Source of the DNA: Candidatus Nanopelagicales bacterium
GTDB lineage: Bacteria; Actinomycetota; Actinomycetes; S36-B12
Direction of reading: 5' to 3'
Assembly: GCA_017857175.1 (NCBI GenBank)
Contig: JAFMDS010000012.1
Location: 1 to 46,786, forward strand
Length of the DNA: 46,786 nucleotides
The stretch's first letter is position 1. Every line of letters starts with the position of its first letter. The translations under genes and the position numbers were made by a program. Positions 17,556 to 26,562 of this stretch are shown here, piece by piece. Below the pieces are notes generated by a model that worked only from the letters and a program-made list of their open reading frames with translations, was not told where the DNA came from and did no database searches.

Positions 17556-18568
17556 TGCGAAGGGGCGTATTGTGCGTTGGCACAGCGACAGTTGACTACA
17601 CCAAGAAAATTGATCACTTACCCGAACTTGAGTCACTTGTTGCTATTGATGAAATCTCAAAGAGCACGGGCGGCCCTGGCCTTAATATTGCGTTCAACCT
17701 GAGGCAACTTGATCCGAGTCTTCCCGTAGAGACCATTACTTGCATTGGGCAGGATGCGGATGGTCAGTTCATTATTGAACAAACGGATGCTTTTGAGATT
17801 GCTAACTCACGCATGCAACGCTCAGAGATCAAACTCACGGGTTACGCAGATGCCTTAACTCTCAATTCGAATGGTAAGCGAACGTTCCTTTTCCATGCAG
17901 GCTCAAATGAAGACCTTAATTTCGACCTCATTGATCTCGACCTTCACTCGCCGCGCATACTTCATGTTGGCGCTCCAGGAATACACAAGTTGGCCGATTC
18001 TCATTCACCTGGAAAATCAAGCCAGTGGGTAGAAGTTCTGCAACGTGCACGAGACGCTGGGATCGCAACGAATATGGAGATGGTCCACCTTGACGCAGAC
18101 GTCACGCGCGATTTAGTCCTACCTTGTTTGCCATTTCTCTCGTCGATCATTATTAATGAATCCGAGGCTGGAGCGTTACTCGGCTCGGCAATAAAAATCG
18201 ACGGCGCAGATGCGCGCGTTGATTGGCAGGCACTTGAGAAATTAGCGCTTGGACTGATTTCACGTGGCATCTCCCGGTTGGCTGTCATCCACACGCCGGC
18301 TGGAGCAGTTGCTGCCGACTCCGAAGGGCGTTGCTGGCGACAAGGTTCAGTGAAGGTTCCTGGCGATGCCATCAAGGGGACGACAGGTGCGGGCGATGCG
18401 TTTGCTGCAGGAGTTGTTTACGGTCTGCACGAGAATTGGGATGTTGCGGAATGTTTAAAACTGGGTGTGGCAACGGCAGCGCAAAACATCCAATCTCACC
18501 TGAGTTCTATCGGGGTCGCCCGATTTGATGAAACCCTTGAAGCAGCGAATAATTATGGGTTCCGTTAA
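17555..18568 (+). CDS. PfkB-family carbohydrate kinase
   Basis: The 337-residue ribokinase/PfkB family kinase has an N-terminal GTATVDY, STGGPGLNIAFNLRQL substrate motif (about 38-53), TCIGQDADGQ, and the ATP-binding signature KGTTGAGDAFAAGVVYG (about 273-289) with the catalytic Asp. Its ATG overlaps the aldolase stop (TAATG), so the two are coupled. It probably phosphorylates a ketose or ketose phosphate for the barrel protein upstream. The exact sugar cannot be told. Confidence 0.85.
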   Translation: MRRGVLCVGTATVDYTKKIDHLPELESLVAIDEISKSTGGPGLNIAFNLRQLDPSLPVETITCIGQDADGQFIIEQTDAFEIANSRMQRSEIKLTGYADALTLNSNGKRTFLFHAGSNEDLNFDLIDLDLHSPRILHVGAPGIHKLADSHSPGKSSQWVEVLQRARDAGIATNMEMVHLDADVTRDLVLPCLPFLSSIIINESEAGALLGSAIKIDGADARVDWQALEKLALGLISRGISRLAVIHTPAGAVAADSEGRCWRQGSVKVPGDAIKGTTGAGDAFAAGVVYGLHENWDVAECLKLGVATAAQNIQSHLSSIGVARFDETLEAANNYGFR

Positions 18569-18576
18569 AAACCTAG

Positions 18577-18600
18577 TGAACAATTCGGCCACTTTGTTCA
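18577..18600. terminator. Hairpin between convergent genes
   Basis: TGAACAA (18577-18583) and TTGTTCA (18594-18600) pair perfectly over seven bases with a ten-base loop, in the 41-bp gap between two converging genes. No long T run follows, so it is at best a modest bidirectional terminator. Confidence 0.35.
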
Positions 18601-18609
18601 TGCTTGAAA

Positions 18610-19626
18610 TTACGCTGCAGGAGGTCGACTCAGAACTCCCGCACAATCCCTGATGCTGAAACCACCCGCTGAATGGGGAATGATCACAGCGTCGCCACGA
18701 TCGGTCTCAACTCGATTGCCGTCGTCGAATTCCAAAATTCCTTGACCTGAAAGACACAAGAAAATTCCGAATCCGGCCTCCACGGACTCCCCAAGGCCGG
18801 GAAGGTAGTCAGCTCTGAAAAATGGATCAGCAATTGACTGGAAAATTGCGTGGGATTCTTTGGAGTCCACATCGAACTGACTTAAAAGTTGGGCATTTTC
18901 TTCTTTGCTGAGTTGAGAGAGCCTCAAAGCATCAAGTGCTGAGTCGAACCCAAGATTGAGATGGCCATCTTTATCTCCGTCGACGGCAAAGCCATCCCAT
19001 TCGAGAAGAATTGAAAGGTCAGTAGGTTCCTGCAATTCCAGTACAAGGATGCCGGACTCAATGGCATGTGCCACGCCTGCCGGGACAAAAACTGCATCAC
19101 CTGGTTTGACATTGAAAAAGACGAGGGATTCCAGTAATCCGGCAGAATCATGTGCAGCGACGAGATCGGAGACCTCTGCCTTAGTCATTTGTCGGTTGAA
19201 TCCGAGCCCCACTTTGGCTTCAGCAGGCGCTTCAAGAATTATCCAGGCTTCTGTTTTCCCGTGATTCAGGTGTAATTTTTCTGCGGCAAATTTTTGGTCA
19301 GGGTGGTAGTGAACAGGTAAACGCTGATCTGGGTCCAGCAGTTTGACCAAAATTTCAATCGAAGAATCAAATTTTGCTACATGTTTCTCACCGAGCCATG
19401 CAATGGGGTCTGCTTCGACTGCATCCTTGAGAAGCTGCCCATTTGGTAACCGTGAAAGTCCAGTTTCGGCTTCTCCGAAACGCGTAGTCGTAGAGCCGAT
19501 CCACTCCTCTGGTCGCATGGGACCGCCCGGGCCTTTGCGCAGCTTTCCAATTCGATAACCGCCTTTATAAAAGTGGTCGAATTGGTTTGACGGCAGTTTT
19601 GTGGGCTCAATTTTCTGAGAGTTCAT
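18610..19626 (-). CDS. Mannose-6-phosphate isomerase class I-like protein
   Basis: The 338-residue cupin-fold protein resembles type I phosphomannose isomerases, which interconvert mannose-6-phosphate and fructose-6-phosphate using Zn. Seen motifs are LPVHYHPDQKFA (about 99-110), HGKTEAWIIL, GDAVFVPAGVAHAIESG, ELQEPTDLSILLEW and LNLGFDSALDAL. It is shorter than many family members and lacks the usual start, so it may act on another sugar phosphate or free sugar. It follows the mutarotase-like gene on the same strand by 38 bp and converges on the PfkB gene, so it may supply the adjoining sugar pathways. Confidence 0.75.
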   Translation of the reverse strand: MNSQKIEPTKLPSNQFDHFYKGGYRIGKLRKGPGGPMRPEEWIGSTTTRFGEAETGLSRLPNGQLLKDAVEADPIAWLGEKHVAKFDSSIEILVKLLDPDQRLPVHYHPDQKFAAEKLHLNHGKTEAWIILEAPAEAKVGLGFNRQMTKAEVSDLVAAHDSAGLLESLVFFNVKPGDAVFVPAGVAHAIESGILVLELQEPTDLSILLEWDGFAVDGDKDGHLNLGFDSALDALRLSQLSKEENAQLLSQFDVDSKESHAIFQSIADPFFRADYLPGLGESVEAGFGIFLCLSGQGILEFDDGNRVETDRGDAVIIPHSAGGFSIRDCAGVLSRPPAA

Positions 19627-19664
19627 GTGCGCAGTTTAAGCATCAAATGCTGTGACCAATGCAC

Positions 19665-20771
19665 TTAGATGACATATTCCCAATCCAGAGGCTGTTCGAT
19701 GAACGTACCGAACTCGTCGGTGATGCGCACGATGTTGGGTAATGGCATCTCAATTGTGGCAACGCGACCAAAGCCCGTTGGGGACGGAACAACTGATTGC
19801 AGTACCCGAAGTGAAATATCGGTTTGCGCATTGAATTCTCGAGCCGTCGCAATACCTAAATGTGCAAGTCGATCTTGCCTGCTTGCTTCCAGCCCCTCAT
19901 GAAAAAAGGAACAAACATCCTCCACACCGAGTCGACCAAGGTGCCGACCATTCCATGGATTTTGAGTACGGCCGCCGTTGGAAACCCAAAGGAGCGTAGA
20001 GGGAAAATCCTTGACGTTCTTGAGAGCGAACCAGACGTACCCTGGAACGCTGACCGCCGTCCACCCCAATCCCCGCTCATCGCCTCTCTGCGTCAACATG
20101 ACTAAGTCCTCGTGGGGAGTTGTTGTGGGATACCGGGATAAGTCAAAGGCCTCTCCGCCAATCGCAGGTATCTCGCTCAAGTTGTCGAACACGGCGCCGG
20201 GCTCCAAGACTTGGTTCTCACCCAACTCAGCGCGCGAAAACAAATCCGGGAACACAGATGCCCAGCGTGTTGCACCTGTGCTTATGCGCGCGGCCTCGAA
20301 TGGGAATTGAGATAGGTCAAGGATTGGGTGAGTACCGTAAGAGAAAGAGCCTTGCAGTCCGCTGATTCTGAACTCCTGGAAGAGCGCGGTCTGACCCTCC
20401 CGTACGCTCACAAATTTATCAATTTGTGCGCCGAGATCCTGAGCGTGTATTCGTAGGTGCGCTGTGCTTTCCGTGAGCTCGACACAATTCCATTGTGCAT
20501 TGGCAGCTTCACCATGCGCGGGGCCATCGGGTTGAGCGCCGAATGGCATACACCAGAAATCACCACGCAACATCTCAAGCAGAGGATCAATACCTAGGTG
20601 ATCTGTGGGAGTCCAAGGCGCGAGACTGTAGGGCGTGACATCACCTTGCGGTAAGTGAAAAATTACTGGGGCAATGTGATTTCCGCGAAGAGTCATCCAA
20701 ACGGTGACGGTATCGGTGGCAATGGAGAAGGACGGTTCACCGTTGATGACCCTTGTAGGAATGGTGTTCAA
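19665..20771 (-). CDS. Aldose 1-epimerase (mutarotase)-like protein
   Basis: The 368-residue, all-beta product resembles the galactose mutarotase superfamily by pattern: an opening sheet with VTVWMTLRGNHIAPVIF, DFWCMPFG, the conserved SYGTHPILDLS and VWFALKNVKDFPSTLLWVSNGGRTQNPWNGRHLGRLGVEDVCSFFHEG, which fits the C-terminal barrel half of such proteins. It may interconvert anomers of the imported sugar. The start is TTG (20771) with GGGAAG about 6 bases upstream; no ATG lies nearby, the next in-frame Met being residue 26. It forms an operon with the downstream isomerase-like gene. Confidence 0.6.
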   Translation of the reverse strand: MNTIPTRVINGEPSFSIATDTVTVWMTLRGNHIAPVIFHLPQGDVTPYSLAPWTPTDHLGIDPLLEMLRGDFWCMPFGAQPDGPAHGEAANAQWNCVELTESTAHLRIHAQDLGAQIDKFVSVREGQTALFQEFRISGLQGSFSYGTHPILDLSQFPFEAARISTGATRWASVFPDLFSRAELGENQVLEPGAVFDNLSEIPAIGGEAFDLSRYPTTTPHEDLVMLTQRGDERGLGWTAVSVPGYVWFALKNVKDFPSTLLWVSNGGRTQNPWNGRHLGRLGVEDVCSFFHEGLEASRQDRLAHLGIATAREFNAQTDISLRVLQSVVPSPTGFGRVATIEMPLPNIVRITDEFGTFIEQPLDWEYVI

Positions 20772-20800
20772 AGTTTCTTCCCGCCGCTTGATGGTAAATA

Positions 20801-21349
20801 ATGCGCTCTATGCGGCTGATAGTAATTGCAGGTCCAGCAGGGAGTGGGAAGACCACTCTCGCAAATGAACTTGCACGGCTCCATCAAATGAAGCACATTG
20901 ATTTTGATGTTGTAACTGCGGAAATTGTTTCGAACCGGCGGGCGGAGAATCCTGGGGTTTCAGAATCGGATCTACTTGTACGCGTCAAGCAGGAGCGCTA
21001 CTTGGTGATGGCCCAAGCCGTGGCACAGGCGAGGGGGAAAGAAGCGCCTAGCTGCGATTGTCTGTTGGTGTCTGCGCCCTTTACCGGAATTTCACAGTCA
21101 CAGGAAGCTTGGAACGAATGGCTCGCAGCCTGTGGCGACTTTGAAACCGTTAATTTTATTTGGTTGACAGTGGACTCCCATATTCGTCTGGATCGGATTC
21201 GAAATCGTGGGTCTGAGCGAGACGAGAAGGTTCTCAGTGGAGCTTCGAGCCTGGAGTTGGCGCCACAACCGGTCATCTCTCACCAACTCGTGGATTCGTC
21301 TCAACCGCTCGCCCGTCAATGTCAGGCCCTATCCGCACTATTTTCGTAA
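20801..21349 (+). CDS. P-loop kinase-like ATPase
   Basis: The 182-residue protein has a Walker A AGPAGSGKTTLA (about residues 9-20), DFD (switch-like) near 35, and the Lid-type IRLDRIRNRGSERDEK near 130. The pattern resembles gluconate kinase/adenylate kinase-like small kinases that phosphorylate sugars or nucleosides. Two starts are in frame (20801, 20810); neither has a clear ribosome site. It diverges from the mutarotase-like gene across 29 bp. A sugar kinase role is inferred from the neighbours only. Confidence 0.65.
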   Translation: MRSMRLIVIAGPAGSGKTTLANELARLHQMKHIDFDVVTAEIVSNRRAENPGVSESDLLVRVKQERYLVMAQAVAQARGKEAPSCDCLLVSAPFTGISQSQEAWNEWLAACGDFETVNFIWLTVDSHIRLDRIRNRGSERDEKVLSGASSLELAPQPVISHQLVDSSQPLARQCQALSALFS

Positions 21350-21439
21350 CGATTTAATAACGACCAATTATTTTTTTTAATTTGAGCTGTAGCGTTCTGC
21401 CACGACAATGTCATCGATTACCTAAGTGCAGGCACGGTG

Positions 21440-21453
21440 TGACATCGATGTCA
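21440..21453. promoter_or_regulatory. LacI-type palindromic operator
   Basis: TGACATCGATGTCA is a perfect 14-bp palindrome centred on CG, as LacI-family operators usually are; symmetry extends to 20 bp (21437-21456) with one mismatched pair. A weaker copy, TGTCATCGATTACC, lies about 30 bp upstream. It sits 37 bp before the kinase start and the operon encodes its own LacI-type regulator, so autoregulation of the whole operon is likely. Confidence 0.7.
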
Positions 21454-21490
21454 TACCTGTCGATCGGGAATCCAATAAGGGAGGTGCGGC

Positions 21491-22480
21491 ATGGGTATTT
21501 TGGTTATTAATCCAAACCCAGTGTTTGACCGCACGATTTCCTTGACCGAATTAGTCCCCGGTGCCGTCATGCGAACGCTCGACGTGGAACTAACTGCAGG
21601 TGGCAAAGGCATCAACGTTGCTCGAGTTTTGAGGGCGCTGGACCAACCTGTCCGCTTGATAATTCCAGTTGGAGTTGACGACCGTGCCCGGTATGAAGCT
21701 CTCCTAGCTGCCGAGGGCGCCCAAGCCCAACTCATCGGTGTTAGCGGTCCCGTGCGAATGGCAAATATTTATCTAGAAAATCTCACGAACAGAGTTACCG
21801 TCATCAATGACGCTGGGTATCCCATGAGCGCTTCTGACTGGGATCTAGTGCACAGCGAAATTAGCGCCTCAGTGATCTCAGGTGACTTAGTTCTCATCAT
21901 GGGCAGCTTCCCTCCTGGCCTAGATCCCAAGGTCTTGAGCTCTCTCATCGCTGCCGTTCATGCCAGCGGGGGTCACGTTTTGCTCGACGTTAATCCTGAG
22001 TGGCTGGCAATGAGTTTGGCTGAAGGTCCTGACGTAATCACTCCTAATCTTGATGAAGCTGAAGCTGCACTTGCTGATGCAAGTGCAACTGTCATGGATT
22101 CACAACTCCATGACATCACGGAGACGGATAAAATTCGCGATCGAGCAATGCATGCGGCCATGGAACTCTGCGCGCGCGGAGCCGTACATGCATTTGTCAC
22201 GGCAGGTGCAGCCGGTGTTGCCATGGCACACAGAGATGAAGTTTCATGGATGAACTCATTCCCCATAGATCCCATCAGTGCGGTGGGTGCAGGTGACTCT
22301 TTTGTTGCAGGACTAGCACACATGTGGAACCAAGCTGGGGACGATGTTGATTGGCGTGCTGCGACAGCTTTTGCGATTGCGACATCCGCAAGTTCCTGTG
22401 AGCAGGTTCGTGCGGGCGGCGTTGAGACGGACCGCGTGAATGAAATCTTCAACACCTTGAGCGCGGTGCACTGCTCATGA
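21491..22480 (+). CDS. PfkB-family kinase, 1-phosphofructokinase/tagatose-6-phosphate kinase-like
   Basis: The 329-residue kinase has the 1-phosphofructokinase/LacC-type start INPNPVFDRTI, GGKGINVARVLRAL (about 37-50), NPEWL and the catalytic SAVGAGDSFVAGLAHMW (about 258-274). Such enzymes phosphorylate ketose monophosphates to bisphosphates. A strong site AAGGGAGGT (21477-21485) precedes the ATG. It is first in a seven-gene operon and overlaps the LacI gene by four bases (ATGA). With the FGGY kinase and LacD-like aldolase it would carry out the second phosphorylation. Confidence 0.85.
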   Translation: MGILVINPNPVFDRTISLTELVPGAVMRTLDVELTAGGKGINVARVLRALDQPVRLIIPVGVDDRARYEALLAAEGAQAQLIGVSGPVRMANIYLENLTNRVTVINDAGYPMSASDWDLVHSEISASVISGDLVLIMGSFPPGLDPKVLSSLIAAVHASGGHVLLDVNPEWLAMSLAEGPDVITPNLDEAEAALADASATVMDSQLHDITETDKIRDRAMHAAMELCARGAVHAFVTAGAAGVAMAHRDEVSWMNSFPIDPISAVGAGDSFVAGLAHMWNQAGDDVDWRAATAFAIATSASSCEQVRAGGVETDRVNEIFNTLSAVHCS

Positions 22481-23496
22481 CTCAGCGCACCGTACGACTC
22501 TCTGACGTAGCCGCGGCCGCAGGCACCAGCACTAAAACGGTGTCACGTGTGATAAACGGTGATCCAAGAGTTGCGACCGAGACGCGTAAGCGAATTCAGG
22601 AGCACGTGGATTCATTGGGCTATCGCGTGGACGTTATGGCGAGGAGTTTGCGCAGGGGAGTTGACGAGACCGTTGGAGTCATCGTTCCAACCATCGGCGA
22701 CCCATTTTTTGCTGCGATGATTGAAGAAATCGAGCGCATTGCTTTAGAAGTTGAATTAAAGGTTTTTATCGCTAGCAATTCACGGAATACCGGCACAGAG
22801 CGTGCGGTTGTTGAAGGAATGCTTGCTCGACGAGTAGCAGGGCTGATTGTTGCTCCATTCATGACCGACTATGGATTCTTAACAAACATTAAAACTCCAG
22901 TCACATTTCTTGACAGACACCCACTCGGGCTGGAGGCAGACGTTGTTCTGGTTGACGACTTTGCTGAGGCACAGAAGGCCGTACATCACCTGGCAAGTTA
23001 TGGGCACACTCGCATCGCGCTTGTTGTCGATAACTTGGAAATTGAAACATCACGATTAAGGCGAGATGGCTACCTAGCGGCGCACCAGGAATTGGATCTG
23101 GAAATTGATGAGAGCCTTCAGTTTTTTGATTGCGCGGACGCAGAGGCCGCTGAACAAGAAATCCGTCAAATGCTTCTGCGACAAGACATACCAACTGCCA
23201 TTTTCTCTACCAGGTCAGAAACTTCATTGGGTGTTGTCCGTGCCCTTCACCTTGGTGGAAGGACTGACATCGCCATGGTCTCTTTCGGAGATTTTGTGGC
23301 GGCGGACATATTGAGCCCATCAATTACGGTCCTCGATCATGACCCTCGCGTTCTGGCGCGCCTAGCAATGGAACGACTTGTAGAGCTCATGAGAAACGGC
23401 GGATCGCACGAACCGCGTGAAATTGTAGTGCCGTTGCATCTCATTCCGCGCGGCTCCGGCGAAATCTCACCACCGCTCCTGGAGGGGATCGCATGA
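22477..23496 (+). CDS. LacI-family transcriptional regulator
   Basis: The 339-residue regulator has the N-terminal LacI helix-turn-helix and hinge (VRLSDVAAAAGTSTKTVSRVINGDPRVATETRKRI, about 5-38) followed by a periplasmic-binding-like sensor domain (VGVIVPTIGDPFF, FLDRHPLG, YGHTRIALVVDN, TAIFSTRSE, ITVLDHDPRVLARLAMERL). It overlaps both neighbours by ATGA. It most likely binds the palindrome at 21440-21453 and responds to a sugar or sugar phosphate of this operon. Confidence 0.9.
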   Translation: MTQRTVRLSDVAAAAGTSTKTVSRVINGDPRVATETRKRIQEHVDSLGYRVDVMARSLRRGVDETVGVIVPTIGDPFFAAMIEEIERIALEVELKVFIASNSRNTGTERAVVEGMLARRVAGLIVAPFMTDYGFLTNIKTPVTFLDRHPLGLEADVVLVDDFAEAQKAVHHLASYGHTRIALVVDNLEIETSRLRRDGYLAAHQELDLEIDESLQFFDCADAEAAEQEIRQMLLRQDIPTAIFSTRSETSLGVVRALHLGGRTDIAMVSFGDFVAADILSPSITVLDHDPRVLARLAMERLVELMRNGGSHEPREIVVPLHLIPRGSGEISPPLLEGIA

Positions 23497-24884
23497 CATC
23501 CGCCAGGGAATTAGTTATTGGTATCGACGTCGGTACAACTTCGATGAAAGCACATGCTTTTGAACTCGATGGCACGATTGTTGGGCGAGCAACCCTTCCC
23601 ACCGTTTGGGATGTTGGAATCAATGGGGAAGCGCAAATAGACGTTGACTCTTTGGCGGAGACAGCTATCCAAGTGCTGGTCCGAGCAATACCCGATTCAG
23701 TGCCTGCAGGTGCCGTGATTGGAATTGGGATTACGGGCATGGCCGAGACTGGAGTTTTAGTCAACACTCAGTTGAAGCCGATCGTGCCTGCAATCGCATG
23801 GTATGACGAACGCGGTAAATCTGAACTGCAGTCGCTCCCGGTGGATTTTGCGCAGGAGTTCATGGCTCATACGGGTCTGGGCTTTAAGGCTGAATGTTCA
23901 TTCTCCAAACTTCTGTGGCATGTGAGGAAGGGGCAGAAAATTGAGCGAGACACAAAATGGCTAAACGCATTGGAATACATTGCATTTCGACTAACTGGAT
24001 CAGTTTTTACTGAGCCTTCGCTGGCCTCACGAACAGGTCTATTGGACCAAGGATCCGGTCTGCCATGGATTCCTGCACTGGAAAACTTGGGAGCCACGCC
24101 AAGTCTTTTGCCTGAAATGCGCAATGCAGGAACACCGTTTGGCAGCGTCATGCCATCAGTCTCCGAGAAACTTCGTGGAGCAGTCGTGACTGTCGCGGGC
24201 CATGATCATTTGGTAGGGGCAATCGGCGCAGGTGCAATTAATGGAGATGATCTTTATAACTCGTGTGGGACGGCTGATGTGGTCTTACGGTCAGTTTCTC
24301 GCACGTTAACAAATCTTGAGCGCTCAAAATTGGTTCATGGCGGATTGAGTGCAGGCATGCATGTTCTCCCCGGTGTTACCGCGATTCTGGGCGCGACAAG
24401 ATCTGGCTTGGTATTAGGTCGCGTCATGTCAATGTTGGGTGCCAATGATCGCGAGTCGCGTCGAGAAATCGCTGACAATTGGGATTCCAGTGCAACTCAT
24501 TTTTCTGAAGTAAGCGTGACGGAACCACCGGAATGGGCAAATGAAGTAACTATCGCCTTGCGCGGTGACATTTCCCCAAAGGATTTGTGGTCCGCGGCAA
24601 TGAGATACACACTGGAGAAAACCGGTGAACTTGTGCACGCAGTGGACGACATTGCAGGCCCGTACGACTTCGCGGTAGCGGCCGGAGGCTGGGCAAGAAT
24701 CGACGGCGTGTATCGCGGAAAGTCGCTCGTGATGCCGGGATTGAAGCGTTTTGATGGAGAAGAACCGGGTGCAAGAGGGGCGGCCTCACTGGCTGCCCTT
24801 GCAGCGCACCAAACGAATGTACCCCTAACTGCAAATCTTGCAGTTAGTTTCGCACAACCCTCACATAAGGAGTTAATTTCATGA
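23493..24884 (+). CDS. FGGY-family carbohydrate kinase
   Basis: The 463-residue kinase of the xylulokinase/gluconokinase group has an N-terminal VIGIDVGTTSMKAHAFE ATP-phosphate loop (about 8-24), GIGITGMAETGVLV, AIAWYDERG, TEPSLASRTGLLDQ, and the second domain motif TVAGHDHLVGAIGAG and YNSCGTADVVL. It overlaps the LacI gene and the aldolase gene by four bases each. It probably phosphorylates the imported sugar, or an isomer of it, as the first committed step. The exact substrate is not evident. Confidence 0.85.
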   Translation: MTSARELVIGIDVGTTSMKAHAFELDGTIVGRATLPTVWDVGINGEAQIDVDSLAETAIQVLVRAIPDSVPAGAVIGIGITGMAETGVLVNTQLKPIVPAIAWYDERGKSELQSLPVDFAQEFMAHTGLGFKAECSFSKLLWHVRKGQKIERDTKWLNALEYIAFRLTGSVFTEPSLASRTGLLDQGSGLPWIPALENLGATPSLLPEMRNAGTPFGSVMPSVSEKLRGAVVTVAGHDHLVGAIGAGAINGDDLYNSCGTADVVLRSVSRTLTNLERSKLVHGGLSAGMHVLPGVTAILGATRSGLVLGRVMSMLGANDRESRREIADNWDSSATHFSEVSVTEPPEWANEVTIALRGDISPKDLWSAAMRYTLEKTGELVHAVDDIAGPYDFAVAAGGWARIDGVYRGKSLVMPGLKRFDGEEPGARGAASLAALAAHQTNVPLTANLAVSFAQPSHKELIS

Positions 24885-25804
24885 CAATGGCCGCAGAGCA
24901 AGGCCAACCCACCACCCTCGCGTCAATCGCTGACGAGGATGGCACCTTCGCAATCATTGCCTTTGATCAACGCAATACCTTGCGTCGCATGTTTAGTGCC
25001 GTCGGGATTGAAGCCACTGATCAAGACATGCGCGATGTCAAAGTGGAGGTAACGCGGGCGCTGACTCCAGATGCCACTGGTATTCTGTTGGATCCGCAAT
25101 TGGGTGTTGGGGCAGTCATGGATGCGGGTGCACTGAATCCATCATGCGGTCTTCTTATTGCTGCCGAGCCCACTGATCGTGGTGATTTCGAAGGTGAGCC
25201 ACGTTCCTATCGAATCCCAGAGCAGGATGCCGCCTGGGTGAAGTCGATGGGTGGACATGCGGTCAAGGTTCTAGTCATGATGAATCCCCAACGAGAAGTT
25301 CGTACCGGTGAACCAGACATAACGGCCGAGACGGTTGACCTTGTGAATGCCATTGTTGAAGACTGTCGGGCACAAGGCATTCCATCGGTGATTGAGAACC
25401 TAATTTTCTCACCTCGAGGCGTGGAAACTTTGAGCGCCGCAGAACGTGAGCGTGCAATTATCACCTCCGCAGAGTTGCTCACGGCCGTCAAACCAGACCT
25501 ACTGAAATTGGAATATCCCGGTTCGCCGGAAGGATGTAAGCGTTTATCCGATGTCCTCACTGTTCCGTGGGCCGTGCTTAGCGCGGGAGTGGATTTCGAT
25601 GTTTTCGAAGACGTAATAAAAATTTCTTGCGATGATGGCGGCGCATCAGGGTTTATCGCAGGACGATCAGTGTGGAAAGAAGCTGTCGGGCTTAACCAAA
25701 CTGAGCGAGCAACATTTCTCTCGGAAACGGCACGGCCAAGACTCTTGAAGTTGCGGGAGGCAATTGCAGGGCGCGCCACCCCATGGCAGAACGGAGGAAG
25801 GTAG
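24881..25804 (+). CDS. Class I aldolase, LacD/YihT-type (tagatose-bisphosphate aldolase-like)
   Basis: The 307-residue class I aldolase barrel shows FAIIAFDQRNTLRRMF near residue 25, LLDPQLG, GGHAVKVLVM, the Schiff-base Lys in DLLKLEYPG (about 208), WAVLSAGVDFDVF and the phosphate loop GASGFIAGRSVWKEAVG. The family cleaves tagatose-1,6-bisphosphate, or 6-deoxy-6-sulfofructose-1-phosphate in YihT. The two preceding kinases favour a bisphosphate substrate giving DHAP plus glyceraldehyde-3-phosphate. A sulfosugar role is not excluded, but no sulfolactaldehyde reductase or sulfoquinovosidase gene is present. It overlaps the FGGY kinase by ATGA. Confidence 0.85.
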   Translation: MTMAAEQGQPTTLASIADEDGTFAIIAFDQRNTLRRMFSAVGIEATDQDMRDVKVEVTRALTPDATGILLDPQLGVGAVMDAGALNPSCGLLIAAEPTDRGDFEGEPRSYRIPEQDAAWVKSMGGHAVKVLVMMNPQREVRTGEPDITAETVDLVNAIVEDCRAQGIPSVIENLIFSPRGVETLSAAERERAIITSAELLTAVKPDLLKLEYPGSPEGCKRLSDVLTVPWAVLSAGVDFDVFEDVIKISCDDGGASGFIAGRSVWKEAVGLNQTERATFLSETARPRLLKLREAIAGRATPWQNGGR

Positions 25805-25806
25805 AC

Positions 25807-26562
25807 ATGGCATTGCTTGAAGCGCGCGGCATCGTGCGCACATACGGGTCCGTCATCGCACTCGATGGAGCGGATTTTGATGTTGAGGCGGGACAGGTAA
25901 CGGCTCTCATCGGTGACAATGGCGCAGGTAAGTCGACTCTTGTCAAGATACTTTCGGGAACTGAAAATTCCGAGGCTGGCGAGGTGATGCTTGATGGAAA
26001 CCGGGTCAATTTCAACAACCCCGCTGCGGCAAGGTCGCATGGCATTGAAACGGTGTTTCAAGACTTGGCTTTGTGCCCGCACTTGGACCCGGTTAAAAAC
26101 CTGTACTTGAACCGAGAGATCAAGCGGTCAGGTTTGCTCGGTCTTCTCGGATTCATGGACCGCAAGTCAATGCGAGATCACAGTGTGGAAGTTTTCACGG
26201 ATTTGGGCTCGACTGTGCGTAAACTCAACGAGCCCGTTGGCACAATGTCCGGTGGGCAAAAGCAGAGTGTCGCGGTTGCACGGTCGGCAGCGTGGGCAAG
26301 CAAAATCATCTTCTTTGACGAGCCCACTGCAGCATTAGGTGTAGTTCAGACCGCTAATGTTCTCGATCTGATCCGCCGGGTTCGGGACAAGGGAATTGGC
26401 GTCGTACTCATTAGCCATTCCATGCCTGAGGTACTCGAGGTAGCAGATACGGTCCAAGTGCTGCGACGTGGACGTCGAGTGGCAACAATAAATGCAGCTG
26501 ATTCAAGTATCGAAGAACTCGTTGGTGCGATGACGGGCAAACTAGATGAGGAGGCCGCGTGA
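25807..26562 (+). CDS. Sugar ABC importer ATP-binding protein (single-domain)
   Basis: The 251-residue ABC ATPase has Walker A GDNGAGKST (about 36-44), signature MSGGQKQSVAVAR, Walker B IIFFDEPTAALG and His in LISHSMPEV. It carries a single ATPase domain, unlike two-domain RbsA, and so resembles FrcA/XylG-short types that dimerise. The start ATG 25807 is fixed by GGAGGAAG (25793-25800); an in-frame ATG at 25783 is inside the aldolase gene. Its stop overlaps the GTG of the permease. Confidence 0.9.
   Translation: MALLEARGIVRTYGSVIALDGADFDVEAGQVTALIGDNGAGKSTLVKILSGTENSEAGEVMLDGNRVNFNNPAAARSHGIETVFQDLALCPHLDPVKNLYLNREIKRSGLLGLLGFMDRKSMRDHSVEVFTDLGSTVRKLNEPVGTMSGGQKQSVAVARSAAWASKIIFFDEPTAALGVVQTANVLDLIRRVRDKGIGVVLISHSMPEVLEVADTVQVLRRGRRVATINAADSSIEELVGAMTGKLDEEAA

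Noticed and set aside
20801-21349. Zeta-type toxin
   Set aside because: It has a Walker A, but no antitoxin gene is adjacent and the rest fits small sugar/nucleoside kinases between sugar genes.
24881-25804. Sulfoquinovose degradation (YihT) operon
   Set aside because: Only the aldolase fits; no sulfoquinovosidase, isomerase of the expected type or sulfolactaldehyde reductase is present. Kept as a low-probability alternative.
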